Assembly: GCA_009741485.1 (NCBI GenBank) | Contig: CM019227.1 | Coordinates: 18,642,096 to 18,706,095 of the forward strand | Direction of reading: 5' to 3' | Length of the DNA stretch: 64,000 nucleotides | Origin: Malurus cyaneus samueli | Lineage: Eukaryota > Chordata > Aves > Passeriformes > Maluridae | Shown here: in pieces, positions 46,138-57,818 of the stretch | How positions within the stretch are numbered: the first letter of the stretch is position 1 | Layout: each line of letters begins with the position of its first letter | Made by a program: the position numbers and the translations under genes | Notes under the pieces: generated by a model | Databases searched by the model: none | What the model was told of the DNA's origin: nothing | The model's input: only the letters and a program-made list of their open reading frames with translations

Positions 46138-49100
46138 CCAGACAGCCTGGCAGCTGAAGCTATGCTGGGGTTCTTGCCTGTACAGAGGGAGTTTTTGGGC
46201 TCTGCTTCCTTGCAGCCCATTGCCAGACCCCAGCCCAGCCCCATCGGTCAGTTCCTTGCCCTTGGTGCCGGTGTGCCAGGGGGCTCTGGGGCTGGCTGGG
46301 ACCTGACCTGATCCTGCCCTGGAGGAAACCCATCCCCGAGTGCTGCTGCCTGGGCTGGGCTTCCTCGGGGCTGTTCTGCGACTGTTTGCTCCTGTCCTTC
46401 CCCTCACAGGACGGATAAAATCCACTATCCCGGCCACGAGTAGCTGCTGGGGATGCTGCCTTTGCCAGAACTCTGTTCCCAGCTCCCCTCAGCCTCCATT
46501 ACTCCTGCACTGAAAAACAGCTTTTTGAGGAATTTTACTGTGATACACTAGGAGCGTAACAAATCCTTTCTGCTCAGTGGGCTTGTCTCTGTGACCACAG
46601 TGGTGACCTACCTCTTGTGCTTCACAGGAAAATGAAAACCAGCCCAAGGCTCTAGTTGAAAGGTTATGCCCAGGAAGGTTTAAAACAACATGCCTGTGAG
46701 TGATTATAAATCTGCTTTTTGACCAAAACATATGTATAAATAATTTTTTTTTTGCCAGGGGTTAATAGTCAGAGATGGATCAGCTCTGCCTCTGTTTGCC
46801 TCCAGTGCTGGAAAACGTGGTCATGCTGCAGAAATTATAGGATTGCAAACAAACCAAGCAGCTCCGATAGATGTCTGGAGTGTCTTTCTGTGCTGGAGCA
46901 CATCAAATTCAGGCCTGAAGCATCTCCCCTGTGGTTGTCAGGAGCAGCAGTGTCCTTTCCAAGATGATCTCAGCAGCTTTTTGTCTCCTCTGTCGTGTGA
47001 CTCGGATTTTGAAGCAACAGGGGAGACCAACCCTGTGTCATGAGACTGGTAACAGGACCAGGAGCTGGGGGGTTGTGGTGCTGGAGCATCAAGGCTCCAG
47101 TCCTGCTCCAGGGATTCTGTGGGGAATGCAGGATTGGTGCTGCTGGAAGGGGCTGTGATGCTGGACCCTCTCATATCCTCCCTGAAAGGTGTTTGCAGAT
47201 GCAAAGGAGGCAGTTACATTATTTATCTTGTAAATTAGGCAACCCTTTAAAATTGGAGCCAGGATGTTTGTCATCCCCTTGTGCTTCATTAGCTTTTGTC
47301 TCCAGAAGGTTTCGGAGGAGACAGGAGATGCATGAACACCACAGAAGGAAAGCTGGGAGCCAGGGCATGTCTATGGCTGTGTCTGGTGCATCTGGGGAGT
47401 GGGAGATGTGTGCTCTGTCCCTTGGCAGATCACAGACCCCTTGTCCGTGCTGTTCCCACCTTGCACATCAGTGTGTGGCACCTGCCGGGGTGGCACCGGG
47501 GCTCTGTCGCTCACTGCAAGGAACTGTTCCTGCCTGCACTGCTCTGCTCAGGGCCACTTTCTCTGCCCCTTGCTGTGTTCCCTGCCATGCTTTTCTGTCC
47601 CTCTCCTGCCTTGGGGCTGGCCACATTTGCCAGGCACTGCTGTGTCCCTGGGAGTCACATCCTGCTTGTGAGCTGACTTTCAGTATGCAAGATCTTTAGC
47701 TTTGGAGCTTCTTTCTGCATCTCTGAGGCTTCTTTGTAAGCCTCAGACCTCTTCCTTGTGGAGAGTGACCCCTGAGCCTCTTCTGGAGCCTTTGGCCATC
47801 CTCTCTGCTTCACCTGGATGGCAGAACCTGGCTACAAGCTTGGGGACTGTCATCTCACAGGTCCCTGAGGATGCAGGTCATGCTCCGGAGCTGCCGAGAG
47901 GGAAGATGCTCGTCTGCTCTGCTGCTGTGCTGGGATTCATTTCACCTTTGTCTGCCACCTCTCCCCATTTACCAGAGAGACCTCCGTGAGCAGGATCAAT
48001 GTTCACACTCCATGAATGTTCCTGCTTCTTTCCCTGGCCCTGGGAAATTTTTTTCTTTGGACCCTTCGCTGTGCAGGTGCAGCTCCAGCAGGTCTGGGCT
48101 GGGCTCTGTCAGAGCCTTCCCAAGCTCCTGGTCCCTGCTCTGCCCCTGTTAACAGGGTGTGGTCTGTGCAGCAAGTGGGCAGAGTGTGCACAGGGCTCCT
48201 GTCACCTGCGGGATGGGGAGAGGATGGTGTGCTGGCACCCCCGAGACAGAGCATGGAGGAGAGGGCAGGGTGACTGCCAGCAGGGACCCCGTGGGGTGCT
48301 CCTGGGCTGGGGAGTGGGGGCAGCACCCCCGCCTCGGGATGCAGTTCACTGCCTCCAACAAGCTGGAAAAAAGTGTCCTTTTAACAAAGAAACCAACATG
48401 CTTTTGAATGAATGAGTGGCAGTGTCTGGCTCCAATTTTTTTCCTTATCTGTTTAACAATTGGATTCCAGTGAGTGGTGAAATGGAGGCGTTGCTACAAA
48501 ACACAGCCACAGTGCATGGTTTGGCAGTGCTGACGTGGAGGGGTTGTGTTTTTGCACCTTGTTTCCCTGGGGATGGCTTTGCCCAGCTTGGAGTGCCAGG
48601 ATGGTGTCGTGGTGCCGGGGGTGAGTAGCAGCAGCAAATCTTTAGCCCTGGGTAAATACCTGGTGGGAGAAAGGCAGTGGCTGGTGTGACCCTGGCTGTC
48701 ACGCACCCGAGCACTCAGAGCTTTTCAGGGAGCATCTGCCACAAAAAGAGCTTTTGGCCCTTTTCTGGGCAATTTGATGCTTGGCACTCCACCTCTCAGT
48801 GCTGGGAGCAGGGCTGGGCTGGGCATCGGGCCCAGGGGGCTGGCTCACCGGGGGAAATGATCCTGGATCCTTCTCTAGGCTGCTCTGAAACGTTTTCCTG
48901 AGGGCTGCCCTCAGCACAAGGGCAAAACCCACACCTCTCCAAATCAAGGATCAGTTTGCAGGGATAGGAGCAATTCTTCCCCTGGATGTGGGTGGTGTTT
49001 TGTCAGTGCTCAGGCAATGGCCCTGCTGCAGAGATGCTCTGCAAGCCAGAGAGGTGGCAGGAGAAGAAGCTTTTGCAAACCAGCTGGTGGAAACTGTGGT

Positions 49101-50094
49101 ATTTACCAGCTCATAGCTGAGCCAGGGAAGGTATTTTTATAGCATCACATGGTTGGTTTTTTTTCATTTTCTGAATTTGCACATCGAACGCTGCTTTGGG
49201 TTTTGTTTTACTTTGAAACTGTCTCACAGTGGGATGAAAGATGCTCTGTTTCAGCTCTCATTTCCCACTCTTCACACACATACACTGGCCAGCCAGAAAG
49301 GAAGGTGTTTTGTTTGGCTGTTTGTTGAATGCAAAGAGAAGATTTCTCAGTGATTTTCTCTGGCTTTGCAATCCACAGGGTCACTGGAAATAGTGCTAGT
49401 GACTCAGGGGTTTGCTCACAGCTGATAAGGTTTGCAGAGCAAACTGGTGCTTTGAGCAGGTGAGGATGCCCAGCAAAAGCTCCACTCTGCCCAAATCCTC
49501 GGACTTTGGTTTCCTAGGCTACTCTGTGTATTAGCTACTTGGTTTCTTCCTCTCGCACTCCTTCCTTAGCATTCACCACTGCTGTGTGATCCCCTCAAGC
49601 TTCATTCCCTTCCCTCTGTGGGGTGCGGCCACTGCTTTGGGTGTTGGACTGCACTGAGCCACCACCACAGTGGCTGCTGCTGCTGCCTCATGCTTCTGTC
49701 CTGAAACAGCTTCTGAGGCACAGCAGCCTCCTCTGCTTCCCTTCTCCCACTGCTGCCTTCTCCTGCACAGTGCCTGTGCAGAAACTAGCGGCAGGCAGAT
49801 GTTGGCTTGTCTCCTGCTGCTGTGAGGATGGGGATGGAGAAGACCCTCGCTCAAATCTCCGCTCAGCCCTGTGTCTCACAGCAGAGCTCACACCTGGTGA
49901 GCACAGTGCACTCCTGGGCTGTCAGAGCTGGACTGGCCTGGTGCAGCTCATCCTGGTGGCGTGTCCCAGCTGCTTCCTGCAGCAGCGAGTTCTGTGTCTG
50001 CAGGGACAGAAAACGGGGTGAGGTACCCTGGAAGGACAGGGTGAATTCTGTGCCGTGCAGCTGAGCACTACCGGGGAACCTCACACAGTCTCTG

Positions 50095-50600
50095 AAGGGT
50101 TTGGGTTGGTTTGGGTTGGGTTGATCTTAAAGCTCATCCCATCCCACCCCCTTGCCATGGGCAGGGACACCTTCCACTGTCCCAGGCTGCTCCAAGCCCT
50201 GTCCAACCTGGCCTTGGACACTGCCAGGGATCCAGGGGCAGCCACAGCTGCTGAGGGCACCCTGTGCCAGGGCCTCCCCACCCTCCCAGGGAGCAATTCC
50301 TTCCCAATATCCCATCCATCCCTACCCTCTGGCTGTGGGAAGCCACTCCCTGTGTCCTGTCCCTCCATCCCTTGTCCCCAATCCCTCTCCAGCTCTCCTG
50401 GAGCCCCTCTAGGCTCTGTAAAGGGCTCTGAGCTCTCCCTGGAGCCTTCTCTCCAGGTGAGCACCACCAGCTCTCCCAGCCTGGCTCCAGAGCAGAGGGG
50501 CTCCAGCCCCCTGCGCACCTTTGTGGTGTTCTCTGCACTTGTTCCAGCAGCTCCACATCCATCTTCTGCAGGGGGCCCAGAGATGGATGCAGCGCTCTTC
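50095..50600 (-). mobile_element. CR1 fragment, ~500 bp, inverted
   Basis: One of the longest copies. The 3' end is at 50.1 kb ('gggtttgggttggtttgggt'), followed by 'ccttgccatgggcagggaca', 'ccagggatccaggggcagcc', 'gcaattccttcccaatatcc', 'ccctctccagctctcctgga' and 'agcctggctccagagcagag', reaching 'gggcccagagatggatgcag'. It retains sequence upstream of the 3' UTR but no readable reverse transcriptase. Frames through it on both strands (about 180-240 codons) derive from the repeat. Confidence 0.95.
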
Positions 50601-52259
50601 CTGCCCTGGCTCTTTAACACCTTGTCTGCCTTTGGGACTGTGAACCCTTTTGGACCTGTGTTCTCCCTCTGTGCCTGTCACCTTGCACTCAGCTGCTTCT
50701 CCATGAGCTGTTTCAGGAATGGATGTGGGTGTTTTGTTGATGTGTTTCCATTTTGCAGCCGTTGTTTGTAGCCCCATGTGGCTCAGGCTGTGCAGGGGGT
50801 ACCCTGTGCCATTCCCCATGCCCCACTAGGAGAGGGGTTTGGTGGGTAATGGCTCCTCCTGGATTGTAACCTCTCTCATTTTCCTGAATCCCGCTGGAAC
50901 CCTTGCCGAGTTTTTAAGGTTAGGTTGCTAAGTTACACCTCCTGGGAGGGGCGGGCTGAGCAGCCAGTTCCAGGCTGGAGCAGCTCAGGGCTTGGAGGAT
51001 CTGGGAGCAGTGTCCCACTGCAATAACCAGGCTCTTCTGGCCCCTAATCCTGCCACCCTCTCAGCCTGCACCACATTCAGCTGTTCTTCCCCAAACCTTC
51101 TGCTTAATCAACTTCCTTTGCTTAGTGGATTTAGTGAATTAATTGACTAAGGGTGTAGAGGAGCCCCCAGTTACCTGTGGGATGCTGTGCAGTGCTGCAG
51201 GAGGAGGAGCAGCCCTTTGACTTCTCTAGTTTTTTTTGAATTTTGGGGCTGTGAGCTCTTTGGGACACGTGTTGTCCCCCTTGGAACTGGAAAGTGACCT
51301 CAAGTTACTCACAGGGCAAACGGCTGCCACCAAGCCACACCTCTGGAGCAGGTGGGCAAGGCCTGGAGCAGCTGCTGCGCTGCTCCTCTGCCCCTCTCCC
51401 TCCTTCGTCTTCCTCCCCAGATGAGCCTCCTCTTTTTCTTTCTGTGCTCCATGAACAGCCTGCCTCTGGGTGCTGGGGTTTGTGTCAGAGCTGCTGGGAC
51501 TGGGGACTGTGCCAGGATGATGGTTTCCTTCTTCCCAGGATTGGGACACCTCTGGAGGGTCACCATCCTTGGCCGTTTCCAGGACATGTGCAGGTTTTCT
51601 AGCTCAGTTCCTGGGCAAATCATATAAATCAGTGACGCTTATGGGGGTCCTTTTTGTATTGTGAGAGCAGTGGGCTTAGGGTTATTTTCCCCTCCTGCTC
51701 CTCTCCCTGGTGCTGCAGGGACTGCTGTGGTGACTCTGCCATCCCACCCAGGGAAGCTGCAGATTCCGTGCTCTCTGGATTGGGCTGGAAATGCCCTCCT
51801 GAGAGCAGTTTCTCCCACACAGAAAGCTGGAAGGGCAGGCTGGAGGTGTGTGCAGTTTGTTCCCAGCTTGCAGGAGGGCTCCAGGAGTTGGCTTTTAACT
51901 TGCGTTAACCTTTTCTCTCTCCCTCCCTTCCCTTCATCTGAGCCCTTTTCCCCTCTTTCCTGGGGATGGAGAAGAACATCACCGGGGGAGGGTGCTGGAC
52001 ACAGCACAGCTTTGGAGATAGGTTCTGCTTCCTTTGTTCCCATGTTGCTGGCTGTTAGGGCTGTGGATGGGGTAGGGGTGCTGGAGGAGCTTGGCACCTT
52101 GCCTGGCACATCCGCCCTGCCCTGCAGCTGTCCCCAGGGCTGGTGGCAGGGACCTGGCCCTGCTGATGTTCCCACATTCCTCCAGTCCAGCTGTGCAATG
52201 GGAGCGATGGAGCTGTCACCGGTCTCCTGCCGGAGCTCTCTCATCCAGCCAGGAGGATT

Positions 52260-52420
52260 TTTCCACCCCTGTCATGACTCGATTATGTGCTCCCCTTCCT
52301 ACCCAAATGCCAAATGGCAGCTAAATATAGGCTGCACCAGGGTTGATTATGGCTTTTCTAATTGAGCTTTACACTCCATCAGGGATCTTTACTAATGGAA
52401 TGTGGCATCCTTGATAGCAC
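52260..52420. promoter_or_regulatory. Candidate regulatory island with MEF2-type site
   Basis: At 52,321-52,330 CTAAATATAG fits the MEF2 consensus, with two CANNTG E-boxes (caaatg) within 25 bases upstream. 'ttctaattgagctttacact' follows. The stretch is repeat-free. MEF2 plus E-box pairs are found in muscle and neuronal enhancers, but each site is common by chance and the call is weak. Confidence 0.22.
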
Positions 52421-52500
52421 CCAGCTGGGGCGCCTGCTTGGGAAGCAGACGGAGATGCAATGTGACTTCCCGATGCTGTCAGGTCTCACCTGGCAGTGGC

Positions 52501-53102
52501 TGCTGAGGCCTCTGGAGCTGTGCTCACAGCTCTGGGCTGGGCTGGGATAGAGTCAATTCTCTTCCCATAGCTGGTGCAGGGCTGTGTTTTGGATTCAGGA
52601 TGAGAACAATGTCGGTATCCCACTGATGGTTTGGTTGATGCCGATCAGTGCGCTCCCTCAGTCCAGGACTTTTCCATTTCCCATGCTTGGCCACTGAGGA
52701 GGGGCTGGGAGGGGTCATGGCCAGGGCTGATCCGAACTGGCCAGAGGCTGTTCCAGACCATGGAACATCATACCCAGGATGGAAGCTGGGGGGATTGGCT
52801 GGGAGAGGTTGATTGCTGCTGGGCTTTTTGGGTGGTGAGAGACTTAATTGGGTACCACTCGTCTGGGATTTGGTTTCTCTCTCTCTTTTTCTTGTCTCCA
52901 TTTTCATTACAATAATAACAATAACAACAATAATGATAACAATAATAAACACCACCACCAACTGTATTTCAGTTATTAAACTGTTCTTATCTCAACTCAT
53001 GGGTTTTTCCTTTTCCCAATTCTCCTCCCCACCCCACCAGGGGGTTGGGATGAATGAGGGGCTGTGTGCTACTTATGTGCCAGCCGTGATTCAACAATGA
53101 CA
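52501..53102 (+). mobile_element. Avian endogenous retrovirus solo LTR
   Basis: About 600 bases with the hallmarks of a common avian ERV LTR (ERVL-like by my recollection): 'gggctgggatagagtcaatt', 'gtgttttggattcaggatga', an AAT/AAC-rich tract with AATAAA (52,944-52,949) and ATTAAA (52,975-52,980), then 'ctgttcttatctcaactcat' and a purine-poor 3' tail ending in ACA. The poly(A) signals set the orientation. AGTGG occurs on both sides (52,495-52,499 and 53,103-53,107), a possible target-site duplication but one base out of register on the left. No second LTR, primer-binding site or gag/pol is present, so the copy is a solo LTR left by recombination. Boundaries are approximate. Confidence 0.85.
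52907..52949. repeat. AAT/AAC microsatellite inside the LTR
   Basis: Interrupted AAT and AAC trinucleotides directly before CACCACCACCA. The tract is part of the LTR and carries its poly(A) signal. Confidence 0.85.
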
Positions 53103-54127
53103 AGTGGGATAGCAAATCCGTGGAGCTGAATTGTGCTTGGGAATTTGAGTTCAAATTTCAGAGCTAAACTGGTTTCTAGCTGCTATGCTTTTTCTGACAA
53201 TATAAATTGCTGCCTGAAGATATACAGCCTGGAAATTGCTTCTCTAACAGAGCGAAAGCTTGTGTTTTTCCCCCATGTGACTCTTGTGAGTGGCCCTGTG
53301 AGCACAAAGGGATGGGAGCACTAAAATGCTAATGGGGTTCTGCAGGTGATGGAGCTGTACACAAGTATCCTGGGATTTACATGCACAGAAAAAGGAATGT
53401 TTTGAACTCATTTATGCAGCACAGCGATGTGTTAAGCTCTGGTTGCCTTGCGCCAGTGAAATATGTTGCGATGAGAGGTACAAATGTTCTGCTGGAATGG
53501 AAACTGTTTGGGATGCTAATTCTGGCTTTGTATCTCTTGGCACAGCTCGTTTCCATGCTGATCCCACTGAAGTGTGGGGCCTGTGGTGGACAGGATGGTG
53601 CCTGGTATGGCTGTGGCACTGCTGCTCCAGGCCTGGGGCAGGGCTGTCCCTGTCCCACCCCCAGAGCCCCCAGTGATGGCTCCATGCAGGGAATGCAATT
53701 GAATCACACCAATCAACTGCTGCCCCTAATGTCACCCCTGCTCCCAGGGACGGGCGTGCCGGGCTGGCACCGAGTGCCTGCTCCTGCCCTCTGTGCCAGC
53801 TGCTCCCTGCAGCTGTGTGCCCCTGGGCTTGGGGTGACCGTCCCTGGGAGCTGGCCACACAGTGCTGTGGCTCTACTCTGGCCCCATTTCTGCTCTCTGG
53901 AGTGGCATCAGACTCTGGCACCACTTGGGAGCTGCTGCCACATTTGTAAATGGAGTGAAAACATCGAGGTGACAGGCGGGCACCAAAGGTCAGGAGCTTT
54001 GGCATGACAGACTGCCTGTGTGACCCTGAGCACTGGGTAGTGAAATAGGATAAAAGTTTAGTGGTAGAATGTGCAGGGTTCCACCTGCAGAGGGGTTGCC
54101 CTGCTATCTGCACCAGGAGCTCAGCTC

Positions 54128-54507
54128 TGCAGGACCAAAGCCCCTCTGCTCTGGAGTCCAGGCCGGGAGAGCTGGGGGTGCTCACCTGGAGAGGAGAAGG
54201 CTCCAGGGAGAGTTCAGAGCCCCTTGCAGGGCCTAAAGGAGCTCCAGGACAGCTGGAGAGGGACTGGGGACAGTGATAGATGGGATATTGGAAAGGAATT
54301 GTTCCCTGTGAGGATGGTGAGACCCTGGCACAGGGTGCCCTCAGCAGCTGTGGCTGCCCCTGGATCCCTGGCAGTGTCCAAGGCCAGGTTGGATGGGGCT
54401 TGGGGCATCCTGGGACAGTGGAAGGTGTCCCTGCCCATGGCGGGGGGTGGAATGGGATGATCTTGAAGGTCCTTTCCAACCCAAACCATCCTGGGATTCT
54501 ACGATGC
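54128..54507 (+). mobile_element. CR1 fragment, ~380 bp
   Basis: It starts in the body ('ctctgctctggagtccaggc', the sense counterpart of the segment at 31.26 and 50.48 kb) and continues 'gatgggatattggaaaggaa', 'gagaccctggcacagggtgc' and 'aaggccaggttggatggggc', ending 'accatcctgggattctacga'. The 355-codon minus-strand frame at 53.4-54.5 kb is largely antisense to this copy. Confidence 0.95.
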
Positions 54508-54814
54508 TCCAGGACAGGTGCAGAATGCTGAATCCAAGATAGACAGAGGGGTGTGAAAACATCCGTGGGGAAATCAAAGCTAATTTTGTGAGAGGAGACT
54601 GGAAGAACTTGTGTTAATCAGCCTTGAAAAATGCAGGCAGAAAGGGGCTGGGACTTCATTACAATGGAAATTAATCATGGGAGCAAACACCGTAGAGGGG
54701 GGATAATTATTTAAGCTAAAGGTTAATATTGGCACAAGAACAAATGAGCATAAGCAGTGAAGAATTGAATTTTAGATGGAAATTTAAAGGATATGTACCA
54801 TTCATTACAAGATT

Positions 54815-54889
54815 TGCCCATGGCAGGGGGTTGGAATATGATCTCTAAGTTCCCTTCCAACCCAAAGCATTCTGTGGTTCTGTGATTTT
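54815..54889 (+). mobile_element. CR1 fragment, 3' tip
   Basis: About 75 bases: 'tgcccatggcagggggttgg', 'ttcccttccaacccaaagc' and 'attctgtggttctgtgattt'. It is separated by only ~300 bases from the previous copy in the same orientation. Confidence 0.9.
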
Positions 54890-55241
54890 GGAGCAACCCC
54901 TTTGGGTGTGCTGGGGAGATTCTTTGGGCTCAGCTGTGGGTTCTGACAGCAGGGGACAAGGGACAGCCTTGTGGTGACCTTCAGTACAGAACACCCCACA
55001 GCAGTGCTGGGCTCTGCTCCTTTTTGTAATCACATTTGTAGCATGGCCTGGCCCATCCACCTGAGGGCCATCCCTTGGCTCTGGGCTGGAGCAGGAGCAG
55101 GGGCACCTGCTGCCATAGCCCACTGCAGGCCTGGGCTGGCTCAGGGCTTTGGGAAGGCTGCCACATGGTTGTGTGTCCTGGGCACCCCTGCAGAAATGGA
55201 GCCCCATCATCAAACTCAGTGAGTTTTGACCTCATGGAGAC

Positions 55242-55309
55242 GTGTTGATGTTTGTACATGTTCCATGATGCCTACCTTGTGTTGATGTTTGTACATGTTC
55301 CATGATGCC
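55242..55309. repeat. 31-bp direct duplication
   Basis: Two identical copies of 31 bases beginning 'gtgttgatgtttgtacatg' and ending 'ttccatgatgcc' lie at 55,242-55,272 and 55,279-55,309, separated by six bases. Identity suggests a recent duplication. Confidence 0.92.
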
Positions 55310-55746
55310 CTGGGGACCTCTGCAGTCCCTGCTGGGTGAGTGTGGCTTGCTGGAGTCTGGACCTTCCCTAGGGCCTGTCCAGTGACCTGGTTTCTGCACA
55401 AATCCCTTTCTGGTGTCTTGGAGAATGCTCAGCAGGGGTTTCACTGTCTCTAAGGAAATGTCTGTATCTTCAGTTTCTTTGCTTAATTTAGATTATCTGG
55501 GAGTTTTGCAGTGGGCTGGGGGCTCAAATGCTTTGTGTGCTGTTCATGCTGGTTGTGCCTTACAGCTCACAAGGCAAATTCTAATTACACTACCGGGCCA
55601 AGGAAATGGGCTTTGCTGGCACAGCAGCAGCTTTGCAAACAGAGGGTACAGTGTGGTGCTGAGCCAGGTGTGCCCAGGTGGGTGCCTGGCCTGTACCATC
55701 CGTGGTGTGGCCACAGGTCCAAGGCAGTGACGTCCCCTGTGCTGGG

Positions 55747-56259
55747 CACTGCTGAGGCACCTCCAGCCCTGGGGTCAGTTCTGGGGTCCTCACAACAAGA
55801 AAGGCATTGAGGGACTGGAGCATGTCCAGGGCAGGGAATGGAGCTGGGGAAGGGCTGGAGCACCAGGAGTGCCTGAAGGAGCTGGGGAAGGGGCTCAGCC
55901 TGGAGCAAAGGAGGCTCAGGGGGACCTTGTGGCTCTGAACAACTCCCTGACAGGAGGGGGCAGCCAGGGGGGTCGGGCTCTGCTCCAGGGAACAGGGACA
56001 GGACAAGGGGAACCGGCTTCAAGTTGTATTCTTAGGGGAGTGTTATATTGGATCTTGGGGAAAATTTCTTCATGGAAAAGGTGTTTGGGTATTGGAACAG
56101 GCTGCCCAGGGCATTGGTGGAGTCACCATCCCTGGGAGTGTTCAAAAGGTGTGTCGATGTGGCACTTGGGGACATGGTTTGGTGCTGGAGTAATAATGGT
56201 TGGACTCAATGATCCTCAGTGGGCTTTTGCAACCTGAACAATTCCATGATTCTGTGAAG
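55747..56259 (+). mobile_element. CR1 fragment, ~510 bp
   Basis: The longest CR1 copy in the window: 'gcacctccagccctggggtc', 'gggactggagcatgtccagg', 'gcctggagcaaaggaggctc', 'acaactccctgacaggaggg', 'aggctgcccagggcattggt' and 'gatgtggcacttggggacat', ending 'aattccatgattctgtgaag'. It ends about 80 bases before the second minisatellite starts. Confidence 0.96.
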
Positions 56260-56336
56260 GGCACTAGGCTCAGCCAGGGGCTGTGTGTGACACAGAACGG
56301 TCCTGGGCTGAGGAACCCCTCCCACCTCCCAAAGTG

Positions 56337-57818
56337 CCCATGCCCTCTGTCCTGTGCCTTGTCCCAGCTCCTGACAGCCCATGCCCTGTGTCCTGTGCCC
56401 TGTCCCAGCTCCTGACAGCCCGTGCCCTGTGTCCTGTGTCCTGTCCCAGCTCCTGACAGCCGTGCCTGTGTCCTGTGTCCTGTCCCAGCTCCTGACGCCC
56501 ATGCCTGTGTCCTGTGCCCTGTCCAGCTCCTGACAGCCATGCCCTGTGTCCTGTGCCCTGTTCCTGCCGTCCCAGCTCCTGACAGCCCATGCCCTGTGTC
56601 CTGTGTCCTGTCCCAGCTCCTGAACAGCCCATGCCCTGTGTCCCTGTGCCCTGTCCCTGTCCACAGCCCTGCCCCATCCTGTGCCCTGTGCCCTGTGTCC
56701 TGTGTCTGTCCTGTCCCAGCTCCTGAACAGCCCATGTCCTGTGCCCTGTATCCTGTGCCCTGTGCCCTGTCCCAGCTCCTGACAGCACATGCCCTGTGTC
56801 CTGTGCCCTGTGTCCTGTGCCTGTGCCCTGTGCCCTGTCCCAGCTCCTGACAGCCCATGTCCTGTGCCTGTGTCCTGTCCAGCTCCTGACAGCCCATGCC
56901 TGTGCTGTTCCCGTGTCTGTGCCTGTCCCAGCTTCCTGACAGCCCATGCCCTGTGTCCTGTGTCCCGTGTCCTGTGCCCTGTCCCAGCTCCTGACACCCC
57001 CATGCCCTGTGGTTCTGTGCCTGTGCCCTGTCCCAGCTCCTGACAGCCATGCCCTGTGTCCTGTGTCCCTGTCTGTGCCCTGTCCCAGCTCCTGACAGCC
57101 CATGCCCTGTGTCCTGTGTCCTGTGTCCTGTCCCAGCTCCTGACAGCCCATGCCCTGTGCCCTGTGCCCTGTCCCAGCTCCTGACAGCCCATGCCTGTGT
57201 CCTGTGTCGTCTGTGTCCTGTCCCAGCTCCTGACAGCCCGTGCCCTGTGCCCTGTGCCCTGTCCCAGCTCCTGACAGCCCATGCCCTGTGCCTGTGCCCT
57301 GTCCCGCTCCTGACAGCCCATGCCCTGTGTCCTGCTGTCCTGTCCCAGCTCCTGACAGCCCATGCCCTGTGTCCTGTGCCCTGTCCCAGCTCCTGACAGC
57401 CGTGCCCTGTGTCCTGTGTCCCGTGTCTGTGCCATGTCCTGTGTCCTGTGTCCTGTGCCCTGTCCCAGCTCCTGACAGCCCGTGCCTGTGTCTGTGCCCT
57501 GTGCCCTGTGCCCTGTGTCCTGTGCCCTGTGTCCTGTTCCCTGTGCCTGCCAGCCTGCCCCGCTCTGTGTCCTGTGCCCCTTGGCCCTTGTCCTGTTCCT
57601 CCCCTGACCCCATGCCCTGAGCCCTGTGCCCTGTGCCCTGTGCCCTGTGTCCTGTGTCCTGTCCCAGCTCCTGACACCATGCCTGTGTCCTGTGTCCTGT
57701 CCCAGCTCCTGACAGCCCGTGCCCTGTGTCCTGTGTCCTGTCCAGCTCCTGACAGCCCATGCCCTGTGTCCTGTGTCCTGTCCCAGCTCCTGACAGCCCG
57801 TGCCCTGTGCTCTGTCCC
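56337..57818. repeat. ~41-bp minisatellite array ending at a splice acceptor (27 units)
   Basis: About 1.48 kb. Each unit is a variable number of CCTGTGY heptamers (mostly ccctgtg and tcctgtg) followed by 'tcccagctcctgacagccc'. The typical length is 41 bp; longer units differ by multiples of seven. I count 27 copies of the 'gctcctga' core. Between 57,475 and 57,660 the array degenerates into heptamers only. Many units lack one C of CCC. The plus strand is pyrimidine-rich; each unit ends with CTGAC+AG, resembling a branch point and 3' splice site. Long minus-strand frames (about 510-630 codons, three frames) are by-products of the heptamer and not genes. The array runs directly into the exon at 57,824. 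Confidence 0.97.

Larger units (their letters stand above)
44631..52500 (+). other. Putative intron, middle part
   Basis: Unique non-coding sequence with CR1 copies at 45.7, 46.0 and 50.1 kb and a single undetermined base at 45,554. No supported exon is present. An AT-rich island at 52,260-52,420 just before the LTR has a MEF2-type site. Confidence 0.4.

Noticed and set aside
50055..50771. Plus-strand frame of 238 codons
   Set aside because: Most of it is the reverse complement of a CR1 3' portion, so it is repeat-derived.
53412..54479. 355-codon minus-strand frame
   Set aside because: Its first third is antisense to a CR1 copy, and the remainder is unique sequence without exon signals or a recognisable domain.
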